In this document: piece after piece, positions 44,945 to 53,552 of the stretch | How the letters are laid out: each line of letters starts with the position of its first letter | Position numbering within the stretch: position 1 is the first letter of the stretch | Origin: Acetobacterium sp965140355 | GTDB lineage: Bacteria > Bacillota > Clostridia > Eubacteriales > Eubacteriaceae | NCBI GenBank assembly: GCA_965140355.1 | Contig: OZ223192.1 | Coordinates: forward strand, 248,001 to 312,000 | Direction: 5' to 3' | Length of the DNA: 64,000 nt | Translations under genes and position numbers: made by a program | The notes under the pieces: model-generated | Told to the model about the DNA's origin: nothing | Databases searched by the model: none | The model's input: the letters and a program-made list of their open reading frames with translations, nothing else

Positions 44945-46501
44945 ATGAGTATTTTAAATGTCGAGAATCTTTCTCATGGCTTTGGGGATCGGGCGATTTA
45001 TAAGCAGGTTTCCTTTCGTCTGTTAAAAGGTGAACATATTGGATTAATTGGGCCTAATGGAGAAGGTAAATCGACTTTCATGAATATCGTAACTGGAAAG
45101 CTGATGCCTGATGAGGGCAAGGTGGAATGGTCAAAAAATGTTCGGGTTGGTTATTTGGATCAGCATGCGATGTTGACAAAAGGAATGACCGTCCGGGATG
45201 TATTAACCTCGGCTTTTGATTTTTTGCTGGAGATGGAGAGCCGGATCGGCTTTCTTTATGAAAAAATGGGTGAGGATACACCAGAAGAACTGGAAAAAGA
45301 TTTAGAAGAAGTCGGCGATTTACAGGAATTATTAGAGTTTCATGATTTCTATCTGGTCGATTCAAAGGTGGAAGAAGTTGCCAAGGCATTGGGACTAAAC
45401 GAGATTGGCCTGGATAAAGATATTACTGAATTAAGTGGTGGACAACGGACCAAAGTTTTGCTGGGAAAACTATTACTCGAAAAACCGGATATTTTATTAT
45501 TGGATGAACCAACAAACTACTTGGATGAACAACATATTGAGTGGTTAAAGCGTTATTTAAATGATTATGAAAATGCCTTTATTTTAATTTCACATGATTT
45601 GCCATTTGTTAATGAAGTCATCAATATTATTTATCATATGGATAATCAGAAATTGACTCGTTATGTTGGCGACTATGCAAAATTTCAAGAAGTACTCGAA
45701 GCAAAAAAAGCCCAGGAACAGGCCGCTTACAATCGCCAGCAAAATGAAATTGCCGAGTTAAAAGATTTTGTTGCCAGAAATAAAGCCCGGGTAGCAACTC
45801 GAAATATGGCGATGTCGAGACAAAAAAAGCTGGATAAAATGGACATCATTGAGTTAGCATCCGAAAAACCCAAACCGCGATTTAATTTTAAAGAAGCTGG
45901 TTCAACTAGCCGGCGGGTTTTTGAAACCGAGGAGTTGGTGATTGGTTATCACGAACCTTTATCAAAACCCTTGAATTTAGTCATGGAACGAAAGCAAAAA
46001 ATCGTTTTAAAAGGGACTAATGGAATTGGAAAAACAACCTTGCTTAAAAGTATTCTGGGATTAATTCCCCCCCTTTCAGGTACGATTGAAAAAGGTGAGA
46101 AACTCGAAATTGGTTATTATGAACAGGAAATGGATCAAAATATCGGGACGAGTTGTATTGACGAAGTATGGAATGAGTTTCCCTCGCTTAATCAAAAAGA
46201 AGTTCGTTCGGCGCTGGCCCAATGTGGATTGACCCGAAAGCATATTGAAAGTATGGTTAAGGTGCTTAGCGGGGGAGAACAAGCCAAAGTGCGGTTATGT
46301 AAATTGATCAACCGTTCAAGTAATATATTGGTTCTTGATGAACCAACCAATCACTTGGATGCCGAAGCAAAAGCTGAACTGCAACGTGCCTTAGAAGCTT
46401 ATGGCGGCGGTATTTTGATGGTTTGCCATGAACCCGAATTTTATGAAAGTTTTGTCAGTGAAGTTTGGGATTGTTCGCAATGGACGACTAAAGTATTATA
46501 A
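44945..46501 (+). CDS. ABC-F family ATPase (ribosome-associated, YkpA/YbiT-like)
   Basis: A 518-residue protein with two ABC domains and no membrane part. Domain 1: Walker A GPNGEGKST (about 36-44), signature LSGGQRTKV, Walker B ILLLDEPTNYLD. The linker (about 235-310) is the charged coiled arm that reaches into the ribosome (NEIAELKDFVARNKARVATR). Domain 2: KGTNGIGKTT, LSGGEQAKV, ILVLDEPTNHLD. ABC-F proteins bind the ribosomal E site to aid translation or protect it from antibiotics. The long arm and YkpA-like sequence favour a housekeeping role, while the leader hairpin is like that of resistance members. Confidence 0.85.
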   Translation: MSILNVENLSHGFGDRAIYKQVSFRLLKGEHIGLIGPNGEGKSTFMNIVTGKLMPDEGKVEWSKNVRVGYLDQHAMLTKGMTVRDVLTSAFDFLLEMESRIGFLYEKMGEDTPEELEKDLEEVGDLQELLEFHDFYLVDSKVEEVAKALGLNEIGLDKDITELSGGQRTKVLLGKLLLEKPDILLLDEPTNYLDEQHIEWLKRYLNDYENAFILISHDLPFVNEVINIIYHMDNQKLTRYVGDYAKFQEVLEAKKAQEQAAYNRQQNEIAELKDFVARNKARVATRNMAMSRQKKLDKMDIIELASEKPKPRFNFKEAGSTSRRVFETEELVIGYHEPLSKPLNLVMERKQKIVLKGTNGIGKTTLLKSILGLIPPLSGTIEKGEKLEIGYYEQEMDQNIGTSCIDEVWNEFPSLNQKEVRSALAQCGLTRKHIESMVKVLSGGEQAKVRLCKLINRSSNILVLDEPTNHLDAEAKAELQRALEAYGGGILMVCHEPEFYESFVSEVWDCSQWTTKVL

Positions 46502-46605
46502 CCCTAATTTTGGTTGTTTTAGCGGTGAAATCGGATAAGTTTAAAAGAGAAGGGAGTTAGTGTTGACTTGTGATCATATCATTTGCAAATTAATACTAGA
46601 AATAA

Positions 46606-47352
46606 ATGATGATTACATATATTCATGAAACAGAATTACATAAAGGTATTGAGGCGGCGATGAAAGCTTTGAATAAGGCAGATATTGTTGCCGGTAAAAA
46701 TCAGGATCGCGAAGATCAGTTAAAAGAAATTCATCTGCTGATGGATATTGATAATGTTCAGGACATAAAAATTACGATGGCGATGCCAACCGGGGTGGAA
46801 ACGCTTGTTGATTATGTCTTGGAAATTGTCGAAGGAACAAAAGATTTTGAAAAAGATTTGTATGGTTACACTTATCATGATTTGTTTTCCCAAAACCTGG
46901 ACTTTGTGATCGCTAAATTAAAAGAAGATCCGATAACCAGACAAGCGACGTTACATGTGGCAAATCAGGAAGCGGCAAAGTTGGACCACCCACCGTGTCT
47001 ACAACTGATTCATTACACGATTAAAGACGGTAAACTGAATACCGATGTGGTTTTTCGGAGCAATGATGGTGTAAAAGCGGTGGCGATGAATGTTTTTGCT
47101 TTGCTTGAATTGTCGCGATACATTGCCAAAAAAGTTGGCATCAACGAGCTGGGTTCCTATTCGCATCACGCCTTGAGTTTTCATGCCTATAGCAGAGATT
47201 GGAAAGCTCTTGAGGGGTATTGTAAAATGTTTGATGAGCGAGACTGTATTATTGACTATGAAGATTATTTGGAAGCTTATGCGGATTATGCTGATGATTG
47301 TCGAGAAAAAAGCAAACAATTGCAAATTAAACAGGAAAGCAAGCTAAAATAA
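46606..47352 (+). CDS. Thymidylate-synthase-like protein
   Basis: A 248-residue protein. The C-terminal half carries thymidylate-synthase family marks: TRQATLHVANQ, the nucleophile Cys in DHPPCLQLIHY (about 127), VVFRSNDGVKAVAMNVFALLEL (nucleotide-binding RS-ND...N) and LSFHAYSRDW. Length fits short archaeal-type ThyA and dCMP hydroxymethylase relatives rather than the 264+ residue bacterial ThyA, and the N-terminus is divergent. It may methylate or hydroxymethylate a pyrimidine nucleotide, or do another reaction. There is no clear ribosome binding site at the start; a stop lies just upstream in frame, so the start cannot be earlier. Confidence 0.65.
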   Translation: MMITYIHETELHKGIEAAMKALNKADIVAGKNQDREDQLKEIHLLMDIDNVQDIKITMAMPTGVETLVDYVLEIVEGTKDFEKDLYGYTYHDLFSQNLDFVIAKLKEDPITRQATLHVANQEAAKLDHPPCLQLIHYTIKDGKLNTDVVFRSNDGVKAVAMNVFALLELSRYIAKKVGINELGSYSHHALSFHAYSRDWKALEGYCKMFDERDCIIDYEDYLEAYADYADDCREKSKQLQIKQESKLK

Positions 47353-47367
47353 TTAGAAAATGAAGAA

Positions 47368-47417
47368 TTGACAGAATCTAAAAAAAGTGCTAGTCTTTAC
47401 CTAGGAATCCTAAGTAA
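47368..47417 (+). promoter_or_regulatory. Promoter with overlapping palindromic operator of the PadR pair
   Basis: TTGACA at 47368-47373 and TAGTCT at 47391-47396 with a 17-base spacer. TTACCTAGGA, one base, TCCTAAGTAA at 47397-47417 matches as an inverted repeat at 9 of 10 positions and covers the start of transcription. It is a likely autorepression site for the PadR protein. Confidence 0.65.
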
Positions 47418-47428
47418 GGAGGCAAATA

Positions 47429-47752
47429 ATGCAAAATCAGGAATTATTAAAAGGTAGTGCCCAGATTCTGATCTTGAAAATGCTTGAAAATGAACCAATG
47501 TACGGGTATCAAATGATTAAAAATATGGAAGAACGATCGCAGCACACCTTTCATTGGAAAGAAGGCAGCTTGTATCCAATTCTTTATAGTATGGAAAAAA
47601 AAGAATTAATCCTGGCTTATTGGGAAGAAAAACCACGCAAACGAAAATACTATCAGATTACTTCAAAAGGTAAAAAAGAACTGCTCAAACTTGAGGACGA
47701 CTGGCGAATCTTCAGCCGATCGATGAACCATTTGTTGGGCGGTGCGTTATGA
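47429..47752 (+). CDS. PadR-family regulator (short type)
   Basis: A 107-residue winged-helix protein of the short PadR-like type: GSAQILILKMLENEPMYGYQ, then WKEGSLYPILYSMEKKELI and KRKYYQITSKGKKELL (wing). AAGGAGG precedes the ATG. It ends with an ATGA overlap on the next gene, a membrane protein with a HAAS-type N-terminus, the standard partner of this PadR type. It should repress its own operon through the palindrome upstream. Confidence 0.9.
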   Translation: MQNQELLKGSAQILILKMLENEPMYGYQMIKNMEERSQHTFHWKEGSLYPILYSMEKKELILAYWEEKPRKRKYYQITSKGKKELLKLEDDWRIFSRSMNHLLGGAL

Positions 47753-48606
47753 AAAATAGTTATGATACTTATGTTGAAACGGTACTTCAATCGGTGTTGG
47801 ACGAAAAAAGACATCAGGAAATAAAAGATGAATTAATGGATCATTTGCAGTCCCGTGAAGAAGAACTGAGTGAAGTTGAGCTTGATCCATCAAAAATTGA
47901 ATTTCAGGTGCTGCAGGATATGGGACCACCGGAAGAACTGGGGAAAAACTTGAACCGGATTTATGGAATGAATCAAAAACCATTATGGGCGATCGGAATT
48001 AGTTCATCTTTATTGGCAGTCTTTAATGGTTATCTGATGATCCACGCGGGGATGTCAAACCTAAGCCAAGTTGTGATGGTGGCGCTTGGTTTAATCGTGA
48101 ACTTAATGTGCATTTATGTGGTTGTAAAAACGAAAAAAAATTTGGACAAGGTCCGGGAAGAACGAATTTATTTTTCAGGGGATATTAAAACATATATTAA
48201 AAAATTGACAGATAAAATTTTGATCAGAGGGTTTTGTTTCCTGGTTGTCATGATAATTGTTCTCGGTCTATTTGATTATTTTATGGATGATTTTGAAAGT
48301 AATTTATTAATAATGGGCTTTTTTTATGCTAGTTATTTATTTTTTTCCATTTTAAACAGTTATTATCCTAAAATGATTTTTTCGGAAAATGGTGTTTATA
48401 TTATGCATGATCTGCCAACGTTTAAGAGCTGGGAAGACGTTGAGGGGTATGAGTGGCAACAAAAATTAGGCAATTACCAACTGCGTTTAAAAAACAAAGG
48501 ATGGTTTAGTAAGATCCATATCGGGTTTAATTCGAAAGAAAAAGATTTAGTAGATGACTTTTATAAAAAACATCAAAAATCTGAACATCCTAAAACGCTC
48601 CAGTAA
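47749..48606 (+). CDS. PadR-partner membrane protein (DUF1700/HAAS-like)
   Basis: A 285-residue protein. Residues 1-75 are the helical HAAS-type signalling domain usual after PadR genes (VLDEKRHQEIKDELMDHLQS, VLQDMGPPEELGKNLN). Hydrophobic helices follow at about 78-95, 102-122, 160-180 and 186-204, then a soluble beta-rich tail (about 210-285) like a PH-type domain (NGVYIMHDLPTFKSW). It overlaps the PadR gene by 4 bases. Family members sense envelope stress; the function here is not established. Confidence 0.75.
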   Translation: MKNSYDTYVETVLQSVLDEKRHQEIKDELMDHLQSREEELSEVELDPSKIEFQVLQDMGPPEELGKNLNRIYGMNQKPLWAIGISSSLLAVFNGYLMIHAGMSNLSQVVMVALGLIVNLMCIYVVVKTKKNLDKVREERIYFSGDIKTYIKKLTDKILIRGFCFLVVMIIVLGLFDYFMDDFESNLLIMGFFYASYLFFSILNSYYPKMIFSENGVYIMHDLPTFKSWEDVEGYEWQQKLGNYQLRLKNKGWFSKIHIGFNSKEKDLVDDFYKKHQKSEHPKTLQ

Positions 48607-48643
48607 TGATTAATGTGGGGATAATTAGTGTTTATTAATTATT

Positions 48644-49399
48644 TTGTCAAGATTGAATTTGGGGGTAACGGAGATTAAAGAATTTTTTATTAAAAAGCTT
48701 GCTCTGAGCAGTACCTTGGGACTCGATGAATATTTGCTTGAGTTGCCTGTTGTAAAGGCTTTGGCACGAGGTGCAACGATTGATTTTCAACAATCGGTAA
48801 CTTTTTTAGTCGGCGAAAATGGAACCGGAAAATCGACTTTAATGGAAGCTTTGGCCATTGCGCTGGGTTTCAATGAAGAAGGCGGATCAAAAAACTTTCG
48901 TTTTTCAGCAGCTGCGACTGTGTCTAATTTATCGGACCAATTGGTGGTTTCAAAATTTATATTACCAGATGATGGTTTCTTTTTACGGGCTGAAAGTTTT
49001 TATAATTTGGCGACGAAGGTTGATGAATTAGGTGTTAGTGGATATGGCAATCGGTCCCTGCATAATCAGTCTCATGGCGAAAGCTTTTTAACACTGGTTG
49101 AAGAGCGTTTTCGTGGAAATGGGCTTTATCTGTTGGATGAACCGGAAGCGGCATTGTCACCGATGCGAATTTTGTCATTAATGGTACAGCTTGATCGCTT
49201 AGTGAAAGCAAAATCCCAGGTGATCATTGCAACCCATTCGCCAATTCTGATGACTTATCCCGGGGCGACCATTTATTCATTGGATTATGATGGAATAAAA
49301 AAGGTAAATTATCAAGAAACGGAGCATTTTAAACTGACTAAAGAATTTCTTAATGAGCCGTCACGGATGCTGCATTATTTATTAGACGATCCAGAATGA
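48644..49399 (+). CDS. AAA-type ATPase (COG3910-like)
   Basis: A protein of about 250 residues with Walker A FLVGENGTGKST (about 56-65), the signature-like HNQSHGESFLTL (about 145), Walker B LYLLDEPEAALS (about 165) and the H-loop IIATHSPIL. This is the layout of SMC/ABC-like predicted ATPases (AAA_21/23). The start is uncertain: TTG at 48644 lacks a good site and translation may begin a few codons later near GGGGG at 48660. Its role is unknown; it stands alone. Confidence 0.75.
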   Translation: MSRLNLGVTEIKEFFIKKLALSSTLGLDEYLLELPVVKALARGATIDFQQSVTFLVGENGTGKSTLMEALAIALGFNEEGGSKNFRFSAAATVSNLSDQLVVSKFILPDDGFFLRAESFYNLATKVDELGVSGYGNRSLHNQSHGESFLTLVEERFRGNGLYLLDEPEAALSPMRILSLMVQLDRLVKAKSQVIIATHSPILMTYPGATIYSLDYDGIKKVNYQETEHFKLTKEFLNEPSRMLHYLLDDPE

Positions 49400-49461
49400 A
49401 ACGATATTAAGGTGCGGGATTAAAATTAGACGATTTAAAGATCAATAAACGAGGTGAGAAT

Positions 49462-49923
49462 ATGAAAAAAAGATGGTTTGCAGTGGTTTGTATTTCTTTG
49501 TTATTATTTTGTATTACGGGATGTGATCAATTAACGGAAGTGAAAAACAAAGCCCAAGATTTATATGCCTCAAAGGTCGAGTATTTAGGCGATAATTCGG
49601 CAGTTTCGCAATTAATTGAAAAAATCGGGTTGGGAAATATCACGAATTACACGATTGAATTAAAAACTGAAAAAGAGCCATATGGTTTAATCGTCAACGT
49701 TAAAGAAATGGACGGATCGTTTGCTGAAAATGATTTTTCAGCAACTGCAGTAGAATTGCTTGGTCTGATTAAAAATCTCGATTATGTGGAGATTACCAAT
49801 GGTCAGGATTCCTACAAGTTAACCGAAGCAGAAGCATCGGCGATGATTAATGAAAATGTCAAAACGTTGGGTGAGTCACAAGAAAAATTAAAAACGGTTA
49901 TTGATCAATTAACAAATAAGTAA
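49462..49923 (+). CDS. Lipoprotein with DUF4825-like domain
   Basis: A 153-residue protein with a lipoprotein signal: basic start, hydrophobic stretch and lipobox CITGC with Cys at residue 21. The mature part is a small alpha/beta domain (TIELKTEKEPYGLIVNVKE, ELLGLIKNLDYVEIT) resembling DUF4825 proteins of Firmicutes. GAGGTGAG precedes the ATG. It is attached to the outer face of the membrane; the function is unknown. Confidence 0.75.
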   Translation: MKKRWFAVVCISLLLFCITGCDQLTEVKNKAQDLYASKVEYLGDNSAVSQLIEKIGLGNITNYTIELKTEKEPYGLIVNVKEMDGSFAENDFSATAVELLGLIKNLDYVEITNGQDSYKLTEAEASAMINENVKTLGESQEKLKTVIDQLTNK

Positions 49924-50019
49924 ACCAGTGGGAACAAAAAAATCAATAATGAAAAACTTTTGTTAATCTGATTAAACGAAATAAAGAATAAATAAAACAT
50001 GAATAGTGATCATTTTCCC

Positions 50020-50050
50020 AAAGCCAGGTTATTAAAAAGCCTGGCTTTTA
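50020..50050. terminator. Hairpin terminator
   Basis: AAAGCCAGG pairs with CCTGGCTTT around an 11-base loop, about 100 bases past the lipoprotein stop and before the convergent TetR gene. Confidence 0.75.
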
Positions 50051-50106
50051 AGCAGCGTTTCATACGTCGATTGGCGAGTAATCAATGTATAAATTTGCCT
50101 GAGGTG

Positions 50107-50700
50107 TTAATATTTCGAAAATTCGTTTTGAACACCATTGGTTGTAACGGCAATAAGCAGTTCTAAAAATTGTTCAGTCGGTAGATCTTTGCCATTCATA
50201 TACCATTTTGAAATGGTACTGAGGATTGCAGCACTTTGATATTCCATTAAATATTTCACTTTTAGCAATTCTTCAGGTGTCAGCTGTTGGTACATAGAAA
50301 GCACTGAGGGCGTTAATTTTGTTAATACTTTTAGTCTAAAATTGGGGTCACCATTTTCACTTAATAAAACAGGTAGATAAGTTTTGTTTTTTTCAAAAAA
50401 TTCAAGAAGTGATTGTAAAACAAAACTTTTTTCTTGATTGTTAAAGTAGTTGCCATCAAAAACATTCTTAAGAATAATTTTTTCAAAATCTTCGATAGTA
50501 ATGGTTTGTGTTTCAATATCTTCTAAAATATCGTAAACATCTTTAAAATAAACATAAAAAGTTGAACGATTGTAACCAGCCAGTTCACAAACTTCTTTTA
50601 CAGTAATTTTTTCAATTCTTTTTTTACAATATAATTTCCAAAACGAATCAATTAAATTCTGCCGCGTAATTTGTGTGGTCGATGATAACGGTGTGTCCAT
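50107..50700 (-). CDS. TetR-family regulator of the ABC exporter
   Basis: A 197-residue protein with a TetR-type helix-turn-helix: NLIDSFWKLYCKKRIEKITV, then LAGYNRSTFYVYFKDVYDIL as the recognition region. The C-terminal part (about 70-197) is a ligand-binding bundle. It diverges from the ABC transporter operon at 50860, which it most likely controls. I see no long palindrome in the gap. Confidence 0.85.
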   Translation of the reverse strand: MDTPLSSTTQITRQNLIDSFWKLYCKKRIEKITVKEVCELAGYNRSTFYVYFKDVYDILEDIETQTITIEDFEKIILKNVFDGNYFNNQEKSFVLQSLLEFFEKNKTYLPVLLSENGDPNFRLKVLTKLTPSVLSMYQQLTPEELLKVKYLMEYQSAAILSTISKWYMNGKDLPTEQFLELLIAVTTNGVQNEFSKY

Positions 50701-50859
50701 ATAATAATGACCTCATTGATTAAATAGTTTATCTCAATTATAAACGAATTATGCTGGATAAACAAGATAATCCAACAGATGTCGATGGTTTGTTGGTTGT
50801 AATTGAGCAAGGTTCGAACTAAAATTAGGATAGTTAAAATAAAGAAGAGGGAATGTCAA

Positions 50860-51591
50860 ATGAAAATAGAAGTTAATAACGTTGAGAAATCATTCAAAAA
50901 ACAGCAGGTTCTGAATCAGATCACGTTGACCATTGATTCGGGTCACATTTTTTGTTTGCTAGGCGCATCAGGTTCTGGGAAAACAACACTACTGAGAATC
51001 ATGATGGGGGCGATACCTGCAGATGGTGGAACAGTGACAATTGGCGATCGATTTGTTCCAAATAAACAATTACTCGGGGAAATGGGTTATATGCCGCAAA
51101 GCGAAGCCTTATACGAGGAATTATCAGGCTGGGAAAATCTTAAATTTTTTTCAGGACTCCATCATCAAAGTCGAAAAAACTTTGAACAAAAAGCCAACGA
51201 GTTGCTGGAAATTGTCGATATGGTTTGCGATAAAGATAAGTTAATCCGGGATTGTTCCGGTGGGATGAAAAAACGCATCTCATTGGCTGTTGCCTTGATT
51301 CATCAACCAAAATTGTTGTTATTAGATGAGCCAACCGTTGGGGTAGATCCGGTTTTGCGACGTCAAATTTGGAAATATTTGAGAAAATTAAAAGACGAAG
51401 GGACTACGATTTTGGTGACGACCCATGTTATGGATGAGGTTATCTGGTGTGACGATGCAGCTTTGCTTCGTTACGGTCATATCATTGCCAAAGATACGGT
51501 AAAAAACTTAATTGATCGGACTCCAAACGGAAACATCGAGGATTTGTTTTTTATTGATAACCAGTCAAAGCAGGAGGGCACATCATGTTAA
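50860..51591 (+). CDS. ABC transporter ATP-binding protein
   Basis: A 243-residue ATPase; the ATG at 50860 follows AGAGGG. Walker A LLGASGSGKTTLL (about 34), signature DCSGGMKKRISLA (about 130), Walker B LLLLDEPTVGVDP and H-loop VTTHVMDE are complete. The type is that of ABC-2 drug or polyketide exporters. It overlaps the permease gene by 7 bases and is divergent from a TetR regulator, a typical drug efflux unit. Confidence 0.9.
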   Translation: MKIEVNNVEKSFKKQQVLNQITLTIDSGHIFCLLGASGSGKTTLLRIMMGAIPADGGTVTIGDRFVPNKQLLGEMGYMPQSEALYEELSGWENLKFFSGLHHQSRKNFEQKANELLEIVDMVCDKDKLIRDCSGGMKKRISLAVALIHQPKLLLLDEPTVGVDPVLRRQIWKYLRKLKDEGTTILVTTHVMDEVIWCDDAALLRYGHIIAKDTVKNLIDRTPNGNIEDLFFIDNQSKQEGTSC

Positions 51592-52595
51592 GCATAATTA
51601 AACGGATACTTGGTCAAATAAAAAATGACAAACGTTCACTAGGATTACTCTTGTTGGCGCCACTTCTGGTGTTAACCTTATTATATTTTATTATGGGGGA
51701 GTCAAACTATATTCCTCAAATTGCTGTATACAATATGAATGCGAAATTTGTAGCAGAACTTGAGAAAAATGCTGATGTGGTTAAAGAAAATGAAAAACCA
51801 TTAGGTATAGATTTTTTAGAAACCAATGGAATTGATGCGTTCATATGGTCGGACGCAAAAGGAATACACATCGAGATGCTCGAGCAGAATTCAAAGTCAG
51901 CAGCAGTCATAACAGCGGTCCAAAATACCATTAAGGTTTTACAACCGGCTCAAAATGAGTTGATTATCAACTATGTCTATGATACCGCCAGCAATAACCA
52001 AATGGATTCTTTAGCGTACGTTTTTCTGGGTGTTATTTCATTTTTCTTTGTATTTATTCTCTCCGGAATGTCATTTGTGCGGGAGCGTTTTGGACAGACT
52101 TTAGAACGAATGCTGATGACGCCAATCAGTCGAGTTGATGTGATTGGCGGTTATACAATTGGTTATGGATTGATGGCGGCAATGCAAAGTGTAGTGATTA
52201 TTTTGTACGCTGTTTATGTACTCCGGCTTCATGTCGAAGGTTCGGTGATTTTATGTATAGCAGTTATGATTTTAATGGCTTTTTCCGCGGTATCCGTTGG
52301 AGCCCTGGTTTCTATCTTTGCGAACAACGAATTACAACTGGTTCAGTTTATTCCGGTGATTGTTATTCCCCAGATCTTTTTTACCGGCCTGATCCCTCTT
52401 GATACAATTCCCTTTGGATTAGGAAATCTATGCTATTTAACACCTATTTATTATGGGTGTGCAGCTTTGGAAATGATCATGATTCAAGGAAAGGGATTTT
52501 GGGAGATCTGGCCTTGGTTAGCTGGATCAAGTGCGTTTATCGGTATATTATTTTTCATGAATGTGATGGCCTTAAAAAAATATCGAAGACTTTAA
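51585..52595 (+). CDS. ABC-2 type permease
   Basis: A 336-residue membrane protein with one N-terminal helix (about 20-37), an extracellular domain (about 40-140) and five helices in the C-terminal half with the ABC-2 pattern RERFGQTLERMLMTPISR and PVIVIPQIFFTGLIP. It pairs with the ATPase just upstream to export drugs or lipids. Confidence 0.9.
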   Translation: MLSIIKRILGQIKNDKRSLGLLLLAPLLVLTLLYFIMGESNYIPQIAVYNMNAKFVAELEKNADVVKENEKPLGIDFLETNGIDAFIWSDAKGIHIEMLEQNSKSAAVITAVQNTIKVLQPAQNELIINYVYDTASNNQMDSLAYVFLGVISFFFVFILSGMSFVRERFGQTLERMLMTPISRVDVIGGYTIGYGLMAAMQSVVIILYAVYVLRLHVEGSVILCIAVMILMAFSAVSVGALVSIFANNELQLVQFIPVIVIPQIFFTGLIPLDTIPFGLGNLCYLTPIYYGCAALEMIMIQGKGFWEIWPWLAGSSAFIGILFFMNVMALKKYRRL

Positions 52596-52758
52596 TAAAA
52601 GTATTGTTGAAGCAGAGAAAGCTTAGTGAATGGCTCTATTTCTTAATTAGTTGATTATATTGGAAAAAAGGCTGGTAATTAAAAAATCTTATCATTTAAA
52701 AGCGAATATGGTATGATTATATAGTGATTAAATGAAGGATAGCATTGGTGGGATAAAG

Positions 52759-53409
52759 ATGAATAAAAAATATAATTGCATGAATGAATTAGAGATGTTC
52801 AGTGCTTTAACAGATAGCGAAAAAACTTGTGTTTACGATGTGGCTAAAGGAATTGTATTGAAAAAAGGCGATTGTTTATTTAACCAGGGCGACAAAGGTG
52901 AGAATATTTTTTTAGTTCAAAAAGGCAAGGTAATGATTGAAAAGTATACCAGTGATGGGAGAAAGATCATTCTGGAAATTTTAAAAAGCGGTGACCTGAT
53001 TTGTGAAACGATTCTTTTTGATGAACTTGATTATCCATTTAGTGCCGTTGCATTAGAGAACTCGTATATTTGCGCCTGTTCAAAGGAAGACGTGGTCAAT
53101 TTGGTTAAAGACCCGATCATTTTAAAAAAAATATTTTCAAGTATTAATAAAAAGATGAATGACTATACTGAACGGATGACAAATAGTGCCTTAAAAGATG
53201 TTCAAGATAAGGTGTATGGCACTTTAAAACAAATCTCGGAGCAACATGGCATTCAAACTGATGGCGGGATTGAAATTGATTGTTACCTTAGTCACGAGGA
53301 CATTGCTTTTATGGTCAATGCGTCCCGCGTATCGGTGACTCGAAGTATTAAGGACTTAATTTCAAGAGGCAGATTAGATAAGCAAAATCGTCATTATATT
53401 ATTTGTTGA
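52759..53409 (+). CDS. Crp/Fnr-family regulator
   Basis: A 216-residue protein; GGTGGG precedes the ATG at 52759. Residues about 10-120 form the cNMP-binding-like barrel (VLKKGDCLFNQGDKGENIFLVQKGKV), and residues about 145-216 the winged helix with LSHEDIAFMVNASRVSVTRSIKDLISRG. There are several Cys (7, 30, 38 among them) but no clear Fnr four-Cys cluster set at the N-terminus. The neighbour is an oppositely directed membrane polyferredoxin, so control of electron transfer genes is possible. Confidence 0.85.
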   Translation: MNKKYNCMNELEMFSALTDSEKTCVYDVAKGIVLKKGDCLFNQGDKGENIFLVQKGKVMIEKYTSDGRKIILEILKSGDLICETILFDELDYPFSAVALENSYICACSKEDVVNLVKDPIILKKIFSSINKKMNDYTERMTNSALKDVQDKVYGTLKQISEQHGIQTDGGIEIDCYLSHEDIAFMVNASRVSVTRSIKDLISRGRLDKQNRHYIIC

Positions 53410-53426
53410 AAATTACGAGTTTAAAC

Positions 53427-53469
53427 AAAAAAAAGCTCCTAAAAACATTTTGTTTTTAGAGCTTTTTTT
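53427..53469. terminator. Bidirectional terminator
   Basis: AAAAAAAGCTC, one bulged C, TAAAAAC pairs with GTTTTTAGAGCTTTTTTT. It separates the Crp-like gene from the convergent polyferredoxin gene. Confidence 0.85.
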
Positions 53470-53552
53470 GTTGTCAGCGGTTTTTTTAGGTGATTAATTA
53501 CAGTATAGTCATCAGTTGCGGTATCTTAACCAGATAATTCATAGCGATTGAA

